Assembly: GCA_029204225.1 (NCBI GenBank)
Contig: CM055101.1
Location: 5,149,246 to 5,213,245, forward strand
Source: Diphasiastrum complanatum
Lineage: Eukaryota > Streptophyta > Lycopodiopsida > Lycopodiales > Lycopodiaceae
Length of the DNA: 64,000 nt
Direction: 5' to 3'
Positions 43,901-53,906 of this stretch are shown piece after piece; position 1 is the first letter of the stretch, and each line of letters opens with the position of its first letter. A model generated the notes under the pieces. The model worked only from the letters and a program-made list of their open reading frames with translations, was not told the DNA's origin and did not search any database. A program made the position numbers and the translations under genes.

Positions 43901-44831
43901 GATTGGGGAACATGCACAGAATGGGCTTGGCAAGGATGCCCTTGCTCTGTATGAGCAAATGAAACAGGAAGGCGTGCAGCCAGACAATGTCACATTTGTT
44001 CTTCTTCTAAAAGCATGTGCCAGCCTAGCAGCCCTGGAACAGGGCAAACAGCTCCACTCCGAGATCATAAAAAAAGGGTTTCAGTTGGATGTGGTTGTAG
44101 GGAACACCCTTGTTGACATGTATACAAAATGCGGGTGCACAGAGCACGCCCGCGAGGTGTTTGACAACATGAGTGAACGAGATGTGGTTTCATGGACTGC
44201 GATGATTGCGGGATATGCAAAGAATGGGATTGCCCAGGAGGCCCTTGCTCTGTTTGAGCAAATGCAGAGGGAAGGCATGAAACCTGACGAGGTCACATAT
44301 ATTAGTGTTCTCTCTGCATGTGCCCATTCTGGCCTAGTAGATCAAGGTCGTTACGTGTTTGATTCCATTTATAAAAATAATGTTGTCACACCAAGCAAGG
44401 AACACTATGCATGTATGGTTGATCTTCTAGGGCGTGCAGGGTGCTTGGCCGATGCTGAGATGTTTATCAACAACATGCCAATTCAGCCTGATAGTGTGGT
44501 TTGGATGACTTTGCTTGGTGCTGCTAGAAACCATGGCCATGTGGAGATAGGAAGACGTGCCTTTGATCGTGTCGTGAAGTTGGAACCAGAAAATGCTGCA
44601 CCTTATGTGCTGCTATCAAACATCTATGCGGCTGCTGGTAGGAAGGATGACTTAGCGAAGATCAGAAATGAAATGAAGGAGGCAGATGTGCAAAAAATGC
44701 ATGGGTGCAGCTGGATCGAATTTGATAACCAACTGCATGCCTTCGTTGTAGGTGATGCAACTAATCCACGAAGCAAGGAGACTCAGGCTGAACTGGATAG
44801 ATTGGTGGGGTTGATGAAGAAGGCAGGGTAG
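40979..44831 (+). CDS. PPR protein (PLS class) with N-terminal PDF motif, DYW cut off
   Basis: Predicted organellar RNA-binding protein of the C-to-U editing class. I infer four exons (40979-41390, 41539-41618, 41772-41917, 42053-44831) joined by GT-AG sites that keep phase, giving 1138 residues. Exon 1 is Ser/Arg/Leu-rich, like a transit peptide, and carries half a PDF-like motif (ALWINNRFNPHWV). Exons 2-3 carry a full one (DPSQWWDNRLTK, then YPDFKHK and LW...LNPSWV). That motif is known from OSB organellar single-stranded DNA-binding proteins. Exon 4 holds about 20 PPR motifs as P-L-S triplets, six of them near-identical 303-bp units, then E-type motifs (SVVWMTLLGAARNHG, YVLLSNIYAAAGR, GCSWIE). 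A TAG at 44829-44831 ends the frame before DYW. Without DYW it could still act with a separate deaminase, or it may be a decaying gene. Confidence 0.8.
42480..44290 (+). repeat. Six 303-bp coding repeats in PPR exon
   Basis: Anchor motif gggtgcac.gagga..gcccg recurs at about 42616, 42919, 43222, 43525, 43828 and 44131, a constant 303-base period (101 codons, one P-L-S triplet). Units 2-5 differ by only a few bases, including at third positions. The outer ones (first and sixth) are more diverged, the pattern left by unequal exchange. Confidence 0.95.
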
Positions 44832-45100
44832 AAACCTAATTTAAGCTTTGTGCTGGATGATATGGAGGACGAGGAGAAGGAGAATGCTTTGTGTCGACAT
44901 AGTGAGAAGCTAGCCATTGCTTTTGGGCTTGTCAACACACCTGGGACACCTATTCCCATCAAAACGAATCTTCGGGTCTGCAGTGACTGTCACAATGCCA
45001 CAGAGATCATCTCGATGTGAGGCGTGACATCAGTTTGATGGATGCAAACAGATACCACCATTTTAAGGATGGCTTTTGTTCCTGTGGAGATTATTGGTGA
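44832..45100 (+). pseudogene. DYW deaminase domain after the stop, frameshifted
   Basis: In the same frame as the PPR exon, directly after TAG, the sequence reads KPNLSFVLDDM, then the deaminase signature CRHSEKLAIAFGLV and [13 protein letters not shown] (Glu of HSE and the CxxC zinc ligands intact). At about 45017 there is a stop in that frame. A different frame resumes [26 protein letters not shown] with a proper stop at 45098-45100. So the full DYW domain is present but separated by a nonsense codon and one frameshift with loss of a few codons. The nonsense codon replaces the aromatic residue normally found at this site. Confidence 0.85.
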
Positions 45101-45563
45101 TGATAGGTTGAAAAAAGCGACTCAACTAGCTTATTTGGACAGGCAAAAGGCTTTGATTTGGGAGCCTTTTAGCAGCCTTGGTTGTCACACTTTTAACTTC
45201 ACAATGATGGTCAATGTTGATGACTCATGAGTGTATTCTTATTGGTCTTTTGAAGACAATATAAGTCTTTGACCCCCATTTTCTCTCCATTTTTGCTTTT
45301 GAGGGTTTTTTTTTTATGTTGTAGTGACTAAATTTTCTCTCCATTTTTGCTTTTCAGGTTTTTTGTTGATGTTGCAGTGAACTTTATTGTAAGACTGATT
45401 TTCATTGATTTTTGGTTTACTTGCTCCCACAAAGGTCCCTACCCAACCACCCAACCACTAATTTGCAAACCTTTGTTCGGGAAATAGTATACCTTGTTTT
45501 TAGAGTGAGTCATAAATTATTTAGCTTCATTTCCAAGTCTTTAATGTGTGCTCTATGACATGT

Positions 45564-45568
<5 letters not shown>

Positions 45569-45639
<71 letters not shown>
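45569..45639 (+). repeat. (CT)n(CA)n microsatellite, unit 1
   Basis: CT run 45569-45607, then CA run 45608-45639. It forms the join between tandem units 1 and 2. Confidence 0.95.
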
Positions 45640-45641
<2 letters not shown>

Positions 45642-46153
45642 ACCATTTTAAGGATGGCTCTTGTTCCTGTGGAGATTATTGGTGATGATAGGTTGAAAAA
45701 AGCGACTCAACTAGCTTATTTGGACAGGCAAAAGGCTTTGATTTGGGAGCCTTTTAGCAGCCTTGGTTGTCACACTTTTAACTTCACAATGATGGTCAAT
45801 GTTGATGACTCATGAGTGTATTCTTATTGGTCTTTTGAAGACAATATAAGTCTTTGACCCCCATTTTCTCTCCATTTTTGCTTTTGAGGGTTTTTTTTTT
45901 GATGCTGCAGTGACTAAATTTTCTCTCCATTTTTGCTTTTCAGGTTTTTTGTTGATGTTGCAGTGACTAACTTTATTGTAAGACTGATTTTCATTGATTT
46001 TTGGTTTACTTGCTCCCACAAAGGTCCCCTACCCAACCACCCAACCACTAATTTGCAAACCTTTGTTCGGGAAATAGTATACCTTGTTTTTAGAGTGAGT
46101 CATAAATTATTTAGCTTCATTTCCAAGTCTTTAATGTGTGCTCTATGACATGT

Positions 46154-46158
<5 letters not shown>

Positions 46159-46235
<77 letters not shown>
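46159..46235 (+). repeat. (CT)n(CA)n microsatellite, unit 2
   Basis: CT run from 46159 to about 46213, then CA to 46235. It joins units 2 and 3. Confidence 0.95.
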
Positions 46236-46749
46236 CCACCATTTTAAGGATGGCTTTTGTTCCTGTGGAGATTATTGGTGATGATAGGTTGATAAAAGCG
46301 ACTCAACTAGCTTATTTGGACAGGCAAAAGGCTTTGATTTGGGAGCCTTTTAGCAGCCTTGGTTGTCACACTTTTAACTTCACAATGATGGTCAATGTTG
46401 ATGACTCATGAGTGTATTCTTATTGGTCTTTTGAAGACAATATAAGTCTTTGACCCCCATTTTCTTTCCATTTTTGCTTTTGAGGTTTTTTTTTTTTGAT
46501 GTTGCAGTGACTAAATTTTCTCTCCATTTTTGCTTTTCAGGTTTTTTGTTGATGTTGCAGTGACTAACTTTATTGTAAGACTAATTTTCATTGATTTTTG
46601 GTTTACTTGCTCCCACAACTTTCCCTACCCAACCACCCAACCACTAATTTGCAAACCTTTGTTCGGGAAATAGTATACCTTGTTTTTAGAATGAGTCATA
46701 AATTATTTAGCTTCATTTCCAAGTCTTTAATGTGTGCTCTATGACATGT

Positions 46750-46754
<5 letters not shown>

Positions 46755-46843
<89 letters not shown>

Positions 46844-46845
46844 AC
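46755..46845 (+). repeat. (CT)n(CA)n microsatellite, unit 3
   Basis: CT run from 46755 to about 46818, then CA to about 46845. It is followed by unrelated, GC-richer sequence starting ccgccggggg. This is the longest of the three runs. Confidence 0.95.
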
Positions 46846-49371
46846 CGCCGGGGGTTTAGAGCACGGGCTAGCGTGTGCTTGGGCTTTGGCCCTGTTGGCG
46901 CCGCTGTCCCACGAGCACTGGCAATGCCATTTTTCTTAGGGCCCGATGAGATAGGGCACCGATTTCCTGCAGGGATCGGCAATGTGTAGATGTCATGGCA
47001 ACACGCTGGGGCCAAATGCCTATGTGCTTCTAAGTGTGATTCGCAGACACCCACACCCTTGAAATGCGCATCTGCTTTTAAAATGGTACTCAAAGATAAG
47101 TTTGATTTTCGAATCCTTTATGTGCGCTCAACAACATCTAATAGGTCTAAAACACACGCATGCCGCGTGTGCGCGCCCACACACACAAAACGATAATTTC
47201 TATTGATGGACCAAGTACTGTTAACACGTCTCGCAATTTTTTTTCCTAAACATGGATTAATCTTGTTATGTGTTTTAGGTAAAATACTGTTGTTTTGTGC
47301 TCAACATAGTATGCAGTTTGTCATGCAGTTCGTGTTATATTTACATCATGACGGTTTTCCTAGACTTGAGACTTGACAATATATAAGATTTATTTGGCTT
47401 GGTATATTAGTAATATTGAAATTTGGATTATTTTTCACTGTTTGATTTTTGTTGGTTAAAATTTTCTTGAAACAAATACAAGCACTTACTTTTCGGCCGT
47501 TAAATTTGGAACGATACGACATGTTTTAATTTTTGCTCTATAGTACTTTATTGTTGTATTGTCTTTGTGTTGCTGCTTTGAGTCTTTCATTGTTGTTTTT
47601 TTGGCTTTTTTAAGTTTGTTTTTAAATCCTAGCGCTTGTTCTTTCCCTTAGTTCACCTTTGGCCTCGTCTCGTTGTCGTGCTCTCCTTTGGTTTTGTCGT
47701 TGTCTCTCCCCTGGCTATGGATGCTCCTACTCCATGGGCCTATTGTGTGTCATGTACTTTTAGTACATCCATGCTTATACATGCAAGATAATATCCAATG
47801 TAAGCTTTGTAGGCCCAAAAGGAGCTATTAGCTTTAAGAACAAGGCGATTCTCTCTTTAGGCCTTCCAAAGTAATTAATAAGAATATTATGCCAATAAGG
47901 GCCCAATGTAGTTTAAATAATACTTAACAAGGGCTGACTATCCCTCAAGATAGCTAAGTTAAGTGACAGCATTGTCTATAACTAGGCAAGAGACATCAAT
48001 TGCTGAATCATTTGGCTCATTTGCAAGTGAGAGCTTTTAGCTTTCTCCTTGTGAATATGAGCTATGGGGATTTCCTTAGCTAGGTCTAATCTGTCCCATG
48101 AATTCATGCTCCTATTTCCATTGATTGTACTCTTTCTTTCATTGCTAATGTGATTCAATGGATATCTTTGTGTTTCTACCATTCTATGAATATGTTATCT
48201 TGATTGTCTTGTACTCTTCTTGCTTTTAGCTTTACTATCATTGTTATTATTATTAGTTGGGATTTAGCACATGACATTTTTTGGAATCAAACATAGATCC
48301 TAAATTCATGATGATTCTATGAGAATTTCATTAGATTTGATAAGTTTATTGCATTTGTAGCTTTATTTTTGCTAATTTTTAAGTTTGAAATTTTCAGGTA
48401 TGTACAAATCAGTTTTCGACATTTAAATTCGTTTTTCATTTTTAATTTGATTCAATAGGTTTGTGGAGCTTTGTTTTAGCTTTCATTTGCACAAGTTTTC
48501 AAGACATTTGGATAAGAGATGCAAAAGTTATTGCACTTTTCCAAAAGCTGTCAAAATAGGTGATTAGAATTTTACTTTCACTTTGAATTTTTCAGATTTG
48601 ATTTGAGTTTGTATTTCAAGTTTTTTTACAAAAGATTTTAGAGCCTTGTTCTAGCTTTGATATGATCCATATGGCAGGTTATTTGGATTAGTATTTAAAG
48701 AGTTATGACAATTTTTTATTCCTAGTTCTAGTTTTGCTAGTTTTCTTTCTTCAAAATTTTCAAATCTATTCTTTGGTTAATTCATATCATTCAATCATTG
48801 ATATGACATTATAGGCTGATAGAGCTTGTCTGAGTTTTTGTGATTTTGATCAATATTGAATGAGTTATGATCAAATTAGTGGAGATGGGTCAGACTAGCT
48901 AGAATTTTGAAAATTTTCTTTTGGATTTTTTCCAAGTGAGAGAAATACTTCAACACTTCAATTTTGAAGTTTAGTTTCTTTGTGAAGAAAATTTCATTTT
49001 GAAGCTTCAAAGGTTTAAAAAAAAAAAACTCTAATCCTACCTATCCACAGCCCTAACCTAACCTAACCCTAAGGCCCAAAATTCACTCTCTATCTTCTCG
49101 ACTCTCTCCCTCACGAACCCTCCTCTAGACTTTATTTGGATATTCAAAGTATATTAAAATGTAGCACTGGTTCAAAGAGTAATAAATTAAGTTGGTATCT
49201 ACCTTTTACTATTTTTGTTGTTTTTTTTCAAATACAATGTTCGGTGAACGAAAACAATGTTTATTTGTAAGGACTTGAGTAATGAAATAATCGTCGAGTT
49301 GTTGGATGATGGTTGGGATACAAAATAAAATCAGCAACTTGAGTGCAAAGTATGTAACTCATCAATGACAT
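46846..49371. other. Intergenic, no gene recognised
   Basis: 2.5 kb of mostly AT-rich sequence. The first 350 bases are GC-richer and contain ggcgccgctg, but no frame has recognisable content. A degenerate run of cctaacctaaccctaa (49056-49071) is telomere-like but far too short to mean more. No retroelement motifs were seen. Confidence 0.45.
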
Positions 49372-50955
49372 TTAGACATCACATCGAAAAACAAATGCTG
49401 GAGCGACCTGGAGAACTGACTTTATGGCCATTTGTGTTGCTGGCTCATCAACATCATTGTCCACACTTAAACGCCCTTTCTCATGCAAGTCATATTGGGC
49501 TCTCTCTGATGGAGGATATTGTCCTTTCTTAAAGTCCATCCACCATGGACAATATTTTATCTCCCACTCGCTCAGGCCATTGTTTCTAATCAAGTTTGCT
49601 TTGGCCAAATACATACTAACATCCCTCTTTGTGGAGACTTGATTCCACAAGTACATAACTTGAGGCATGTCAAGCGATGCATTCTATGCTTTGAGTTGAA
49701 AGTAATACTTGACTGCCATGATATATCTCAATAAACATAGACATGTGAAGTAATGATACAACATTGCGAAAGAATGCAAATAGTAAATCTATCTCGACCT
49801 TATCCTCTTTGCAGCCAACTTTGCTTCCTCTTTAGACTCTCTCGTCAAGATGGGATCCATCAGTCCAAACAAGGGATGAAATAGTTGATCTCCATACCTC
49901 AATTTGATAGATGTAAAGTACTTCGTGAATGCCTTCGAGGCTATGTCCAGAGACTCTACAACAATGAAAGAAGAAATACATAAACAATGCTTCAATACAT
50001 TAAACTATTGTTCAACTTTAAAAGAGTTACAAAATAAAAAACATACCTCCAGTACTCTCACATAACTCGAGAATCGCACAACATTACAGCCTAATTGTCT
50101 TGTAAAAAACTTCCATGCCCACCCACAAGCGAAAAGCCTTGTCACCCTGGGGTATTACATACTGGTCTCAGGCCACTCCTCCACCCAAGCATAGAGACAG
50201 CCCCTGGTATCTTGTTTCATTAGTAACCTCAGCCAAATGCAAGATATTAAGCTTTTCAATACCATTCCAAAATTCTTATCTTCAAGCATTTTGGTGGTAA
50301 TTAGCTTGAACCACTATTCTCCATGCTTAGGATCAACTATTCCAAGAAGTTTCGTCATCCGATTCCCATATTTCTTTCGTAAACACATTTCCAGATCACT
50401 ATGGCTCTTCGAATCAGACGCCAACTCTGACCTCTTTTCTATAAGCTTTGTAAGCTCTTTCTGAAGATCATGCTATATACATAAAAGTATACCGACATGT
50501 AACACCATGTTTCGTAAGAATAATCAACAAATAAAAGGGGCAAGTCATCTGAAACCAATACATACAGTATAGACAATTTTAGCTAAAAGGGGCAAGTCAT
50601 CTGAAACCAATACATACAATATAGACAATTTTAGCTAGCATAAATCTTGTCAATGGGTACCAAGGCTCGACCCCCTTCTTTTCTCCAAATCTCGAACCAA
50701 TTGAACCTTCGCTAGATCGTCAAAAGAAAATTTGCTTTGAAAATATGAAGCATCACTCTCTCCTAGCTTTCGTACAGAATACAAAACATCTTTAAGTTCA
50801 GTTTTCACTACAGCCTTTTCGTTCAACCTACAAGAACCCAATATTTTGATTAGCAACAGCAAAAAAAACATGAACCAAATTAAAAATCTACCATTAGAAG
50901 CAAGAGCTTGAGTGAACACTCACTTGTTGATTCTGTTCAATGCTTTCAACAAGGG
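49372..50955 (-). pseudogene. Unidentified spliced gene or pseudogene, minus strand
   Basis: Minus-strand coding-like pieces are separated by plausible introns. About 50829-50660 reads LNEKAVVKTELKDVLYSVRKLGES and is preceded by ttgtag. About 50472-50050 reads KELTKLIEKRSELASD..LEMCLRKKYGNRMTKLLGIVDP, then a stop and a frame change. It continues FWNGIEKLNILHLAEVTNE and ends before gtatg. About 49958-49798 reads ESLDIASKAFTKYFTSIKLRYG, preceded by ttgtag. The last piece, 49690-49372, reads MYLWNQVSTKRDVSMYLAKANL and YCPWWMDFKKGQYPPSERAQYD to a stop. A further exon edge (ESIEQNQ, 50955-50931) is cut by the Copia J fragment. I do not recognise the family. The stop in the second piece and the cut 5' end suggest a broken copy. 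Confidence 0.4.
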
Positions 50956-51778
50956 CATGGAGTCAGAGGAGAAATGAAGAAACAAATTGTTTATGGCCAC
51001 AAAGATATGATAGCTTTAGAGCTCAAGGCAAAAGAGAAACAAGGGAGGCGCATGGTCATGAACAGAAAAGCTTCGAGGTCCGAAGACATGAAGACGACGA
51101 ACAAAAATGCTTCGAGGACCAAAGACATGAAGACGACAAACAAAAAAGCTTTGAGGACCGAAGATATAAAGACGACGGTCAAACGAACATGAACACGAAC
51201 ATGAACATGAAGATAAAAGGTTCGTGGACCCAAGGCGACCTAATGACAGCCAAAGGCACAAGAAGACACGAAGACCCAAAGGACGGCGGATCTCCACGCG
51301 TAAAAGGACAGATGAGATCGTGAAAGTATCTGGAGGATGTCATCCTCCAGAGACTGACAGGATACCGTTAGGACATGCTTAATCGACTGTTCTTGTAATC
51401 TCCTGATTTGCTAATCGTGTCCTCCTCTCTACATACATGTATATCCTGATTAGTAATTATGCAGTTGTAGCAGATTGGCAAGATACCAATGTAAGTTGAG
51501 CACTGTTTAGCCTTCAAGCTAATGTTCAAGAAGTTCGCTAGTAAGCGCGACAAGTTTTTTTTTTGGTTCACAAAAGATAGAGTTTCTTTCGCGTCGACGC
51601 GCTGTGTGGTCTGTCACAACAACGCTTAAGAAATTCTTTGATAATGCAGTAGCTGTTTTATGCAGCGAATGTTTGATTGTTTGATAGTTGTATGTTTGTA
51701 ATCAACTGGTTTTAATCTTATTCCGCACACTGATTTTACTTTGTCGAATGCATAAGTAAATTCGACATAAGTCAATAG
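50956..51778 (+). repeat. Copia J 3' end and LTR fragment (related to H)
   Basis: The entry gaaatgaagaaacaaattgttt matches the end of Copia H pol (about 18698-18720), and the later parts share ttgtaatctc/ttgtaattctc, gattagtaatt/gattagttgt and ttattccgcac with the LTR at 18716-19752. No pol coding remains. It is interrupted at 51779 by the A-type element; the last five bases before it are aatag. Confidence 0.55.
51066..51200 (+). repeat. About 42-bp tandem repeats in Copia J fragment
   Basis: Three imperfect copies of a unit reading gcttcgaggtccgaagacat and then gaagacgacgaacaaaaa, starting about 51068, 51110 and 51152. A partial fourth blends into gaacacgaacatgaacatgaag. All frames stay open through them, which explains overlapping open frames on both strands. 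Confidence 0.85.
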
Positions 51779-52431
51779 TGTGAGAGATTTCAACTAGTTT
51801 AGTCTAGTTTAGTCACATTTTGGTAAATTGTCAATAAGAGGCCAAAACTCATTTTAGGCTTAGAGATAAACTTTTTGAAGTTATATTAGTTTAAAATACA
51901 TTCAATAAACACTTTTGAAAAGTGTGGGAAAGTTGGTAGTCAAGTTTGAGAGAGATTCAAATTTAAACTTTGGGTACATTGAATCTAGACCCAAAAATAG
52001 TAGGGTTTACATTTTGGAGGGAAAGCCAAGTGGCCAAATAGGGTTTGGAAACTCTATAAAAGGATGTAACTCGTGGAGAGACACATCTTCTCTCTTCTAT
52101 CTCTCATTTCATCATTATACATGGTTCTCTTTGGGTTCTACTACTCATTGGTGCACTATCTTGGTGTTATCTTGCAATTCTATGTGTAGAATGATCATTT
52201 ACTACTATTTTCGGTTCCACACGTGTGAAATATAGTAGGGTACTGTAATTGTACGGACAGCAAACATATTTTATGTTTTGGTTCATGTTTGATCAATATC
52301 TCTTAGAGTTTGCATCTCATTTTGTATGTAGATGCTGATTTTTTTACATTGGCAGGATTGTTGGTTTGCTCCTTATTGTAACCAAAGATTGGGGACATGA
52401 TTGGACCTTGAATGATCTGAAATCCTTCACA
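51779..52431 (+). repeat. 5' LTR of A-type element
   Basis: 653 bp, with perfect terminal inverted repeat TGTGA/TCACA. The left end is fixed by the independent copy at 15176, the right end by the primer site. It contains TATAAAAGG at 52055-52063, pyrimidine-rich sequence after it, and CACACGTGTG at 52218-52227. Confidence 0.92.
52055..52063 (+). promoter_or_regulatory. TATA box of A-type LTR
   Basis: TATAAAAGG, conserved in position in all three A-type LTRs (also 15443 and 2442), followed about 30 bases later by a ctcttc-rich stretch where transcription would start. Confidence 0.65.
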
Positions 52432-52443
52432 TGGTATCAGAGC
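52432..52443 (+). promoter_or_regulatory. Primer binding site of A-type element
   Basis: TGGTATCAGAGC immediately after the TTCACA end of the LTR; initiator Met-tRNA type. Confidence 0.93.
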
Positions 52444-53035
52444 TCTTGTGTTTCAGGTTATGAAAGGATCAGCCATCTTTAGCAAGGATTTTGGAGGAGT
52501 TACCAATGCTAGAACATGCTAGATTGATCTCTACTCAAAAATCAGCATTTTTGCATGTGTAGAATTGATCTTTTGTAGGTCAAAACTCAATATAGGGTTA
52601 TATACTTGATCAATTCCGATTTCACACTTGGTTTACTGGAATTAGATGATTTTTGGTGCATTAGGAAGGTCTCATTGGAGTCTACAAGAAGATATACCAA
52701 GTTTCTAGAAATTGCATGTAGAATTTGAGATATTCAATTTTTTTGTGATTTTGTCAAAACTCTAATTTTGATTGGATATCTAGTTTGTGAGGTTACTGAA
52801 CTTCATTTGAGTGTGTTTCAATCTTAGAATGTGGCAAGAATCACTATATTGAGGATAGATCATAGGTTGATCAAGATTTCACTATTCTATGTGTTGGTTT
52901 TCTAGTTAGAAGTGCTAGAAGAGATTTGAGAGGTTCCATATCTTTGTGATTTCTTCTTGAGTTCATTTGTTGACATTCAAGAGAGTGCTTTGTGCATTGG
53001 AACAGGTTGAAAGAAGAAGATCAGGTCACTTCAAC

Positions 53036-53906
53036 ATGGCTACAAGTGGTGGATTTATGTTGGAGAGCAATGATAGGCTTACCTCAATCAACTATTCTAC
53101 TTGGAAGGTGAGGATGGAGTCCTTATTGGAGATGAATGAGTTGATGGAGATTGTTGAAGGTGTGGAGGAGATACCTCAAGATCAAGTGAGGTATGACAAG
53201 AGAGCAAATAAAGCTCTACACATGATTAAGATGAATGTTACCAATGAACTTCTCAAGGAAGTTGGTAAGTGCACATCATCTTTGGAGGCTTGGGAAGCTT
53301 TGAAGAAGCTTTATGAATCCAAGTCTACATCAAGAGTGCTTACTCTTAGGAGGCAAATCTTTCAAAGTTTGCAAAAGAAGGAAGAGAGTACTCATGCTTT
53401 TGTTTTGAGGGTTAAAGCATTCAATGATGAGTTAGCATGTATTGATGAAAGCATTAAGGAGGTAGAGCTTGTTCAAGTTATACTTAATGGCTTGTTGGAT
53501 GATCATGCTAATCTTGTTCAAAGTTTTGCTATTCAAAAGACTTTGCCAAGTATTGTGGATTTGCAAGAGATCTTGGTGAATGAGGAGTATAGGCTTCAAT
53601 CAAGAGGAGGTGGATCTACATCGACATCTCATTATGAAGAGGATGCTATGTTCATCAAAGGCAAGTTCAAGGGCAAAGACAAAGGCAAGTGGTCTAAAGG
53701 GCAAGATCAAGGTGAGACTTCTTCTTTTGGCAAAAAGAAAGATAAGTCTAAGTTGAAATGCTTTTATTGTGGAATCAAAGGACATTTTGCAAATGAATGT
53801 TTGAAGAAGCAAAGAGATGAAGGTAGCAAGCAAATCAACTTTACTACTAATGATGAGGATCTAGGTGGTGGTGATTCTCTTTTTATGTGTTCTTCAAGTC
53901 CAATAT
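53036..53906 (+). CDS. Copia A-type gag, 3' end replaced by LTR
   Basis: ATG at 53036 (MATSGGFMLESNDRLTSINY). The UBN2-type gag core follows: STWKVRMESLL, SLEAWEALKKLYES, LTLRRQIFQSLQ and VELVQVILNGLLDD. Then come a Lys/Gly-rich basic segment and a CCHC knuckle CFYCGIKGHFANEC (about 53758-53799). The frame is intact up to 53906 and then runs 49 codons into the C-type LTR before a stop at 54053. About half the positions match the C-type gag. No protease is reached, so this could at most yield Gag with an aberrant tail. The open frame also extends 23 codons upstream from a TTG, which I do not take as the start. Confidence 0.9.

Larger units (their letters stand above)
45055..46845 (+). repeat. 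Three tandem copies of DYW tail plus 3' flank
   Basis: Units 45055-45639, 45640-46235 and 46236-46845 (585, 596 and 610 bases). Each starts ccaccattttaaggatggc, encoding the last DYW residues (HHFKDG to DYW), runs through the same 3' flank and ends in a (CT)n(CA)n microsatellite. Only the first is joined to the PPR gene. The units differ by a handful of substitutions, a short indel in the t-run, and microsatellite length. Confidence 0.95.
51779..53906 (+). mobile_element. A-type Copia element, interrupted after gag
   Basis: 5' LTR (51779-52431), primer site, a 600-base leader and most of gag. At 53907 it is cut by a C-type LTR. The rest of the element, if still present, lies beyond the right edge of the window on the far side of the C-type array. 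It is inserted in the Copia J fragment. Confidence 0.88.

Noticed and set aside
42566-44296. Long minus-strand open frames across the PPR exon
   Set aside because: They repeat every 303 bases because the PPR coding units do; the plus-strand frame carries the recognisable PPR motifs.
44829-44831. Repair of the PPR stop by U-to-C RNA editing
   Set aside because: U-to-C editing of stop codons in ferns is known for organelle transcripts; this is a nuclear gene with introns. It would also give Gln rather than the expected aromatic residue.
45546-46411. Repeated short open frames (begin MCSMTCNTS) after the PPR gene
   Set aside because: They run through the CT/CA tracts into an out-of-frame reading of the DYW tail and 3' flank; the true DYW frame differs.
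51066-51200. CRISPR-like array
   Set aside because: The repeats are contiguous, have no unique spacers, and lie in a plant retroelement.
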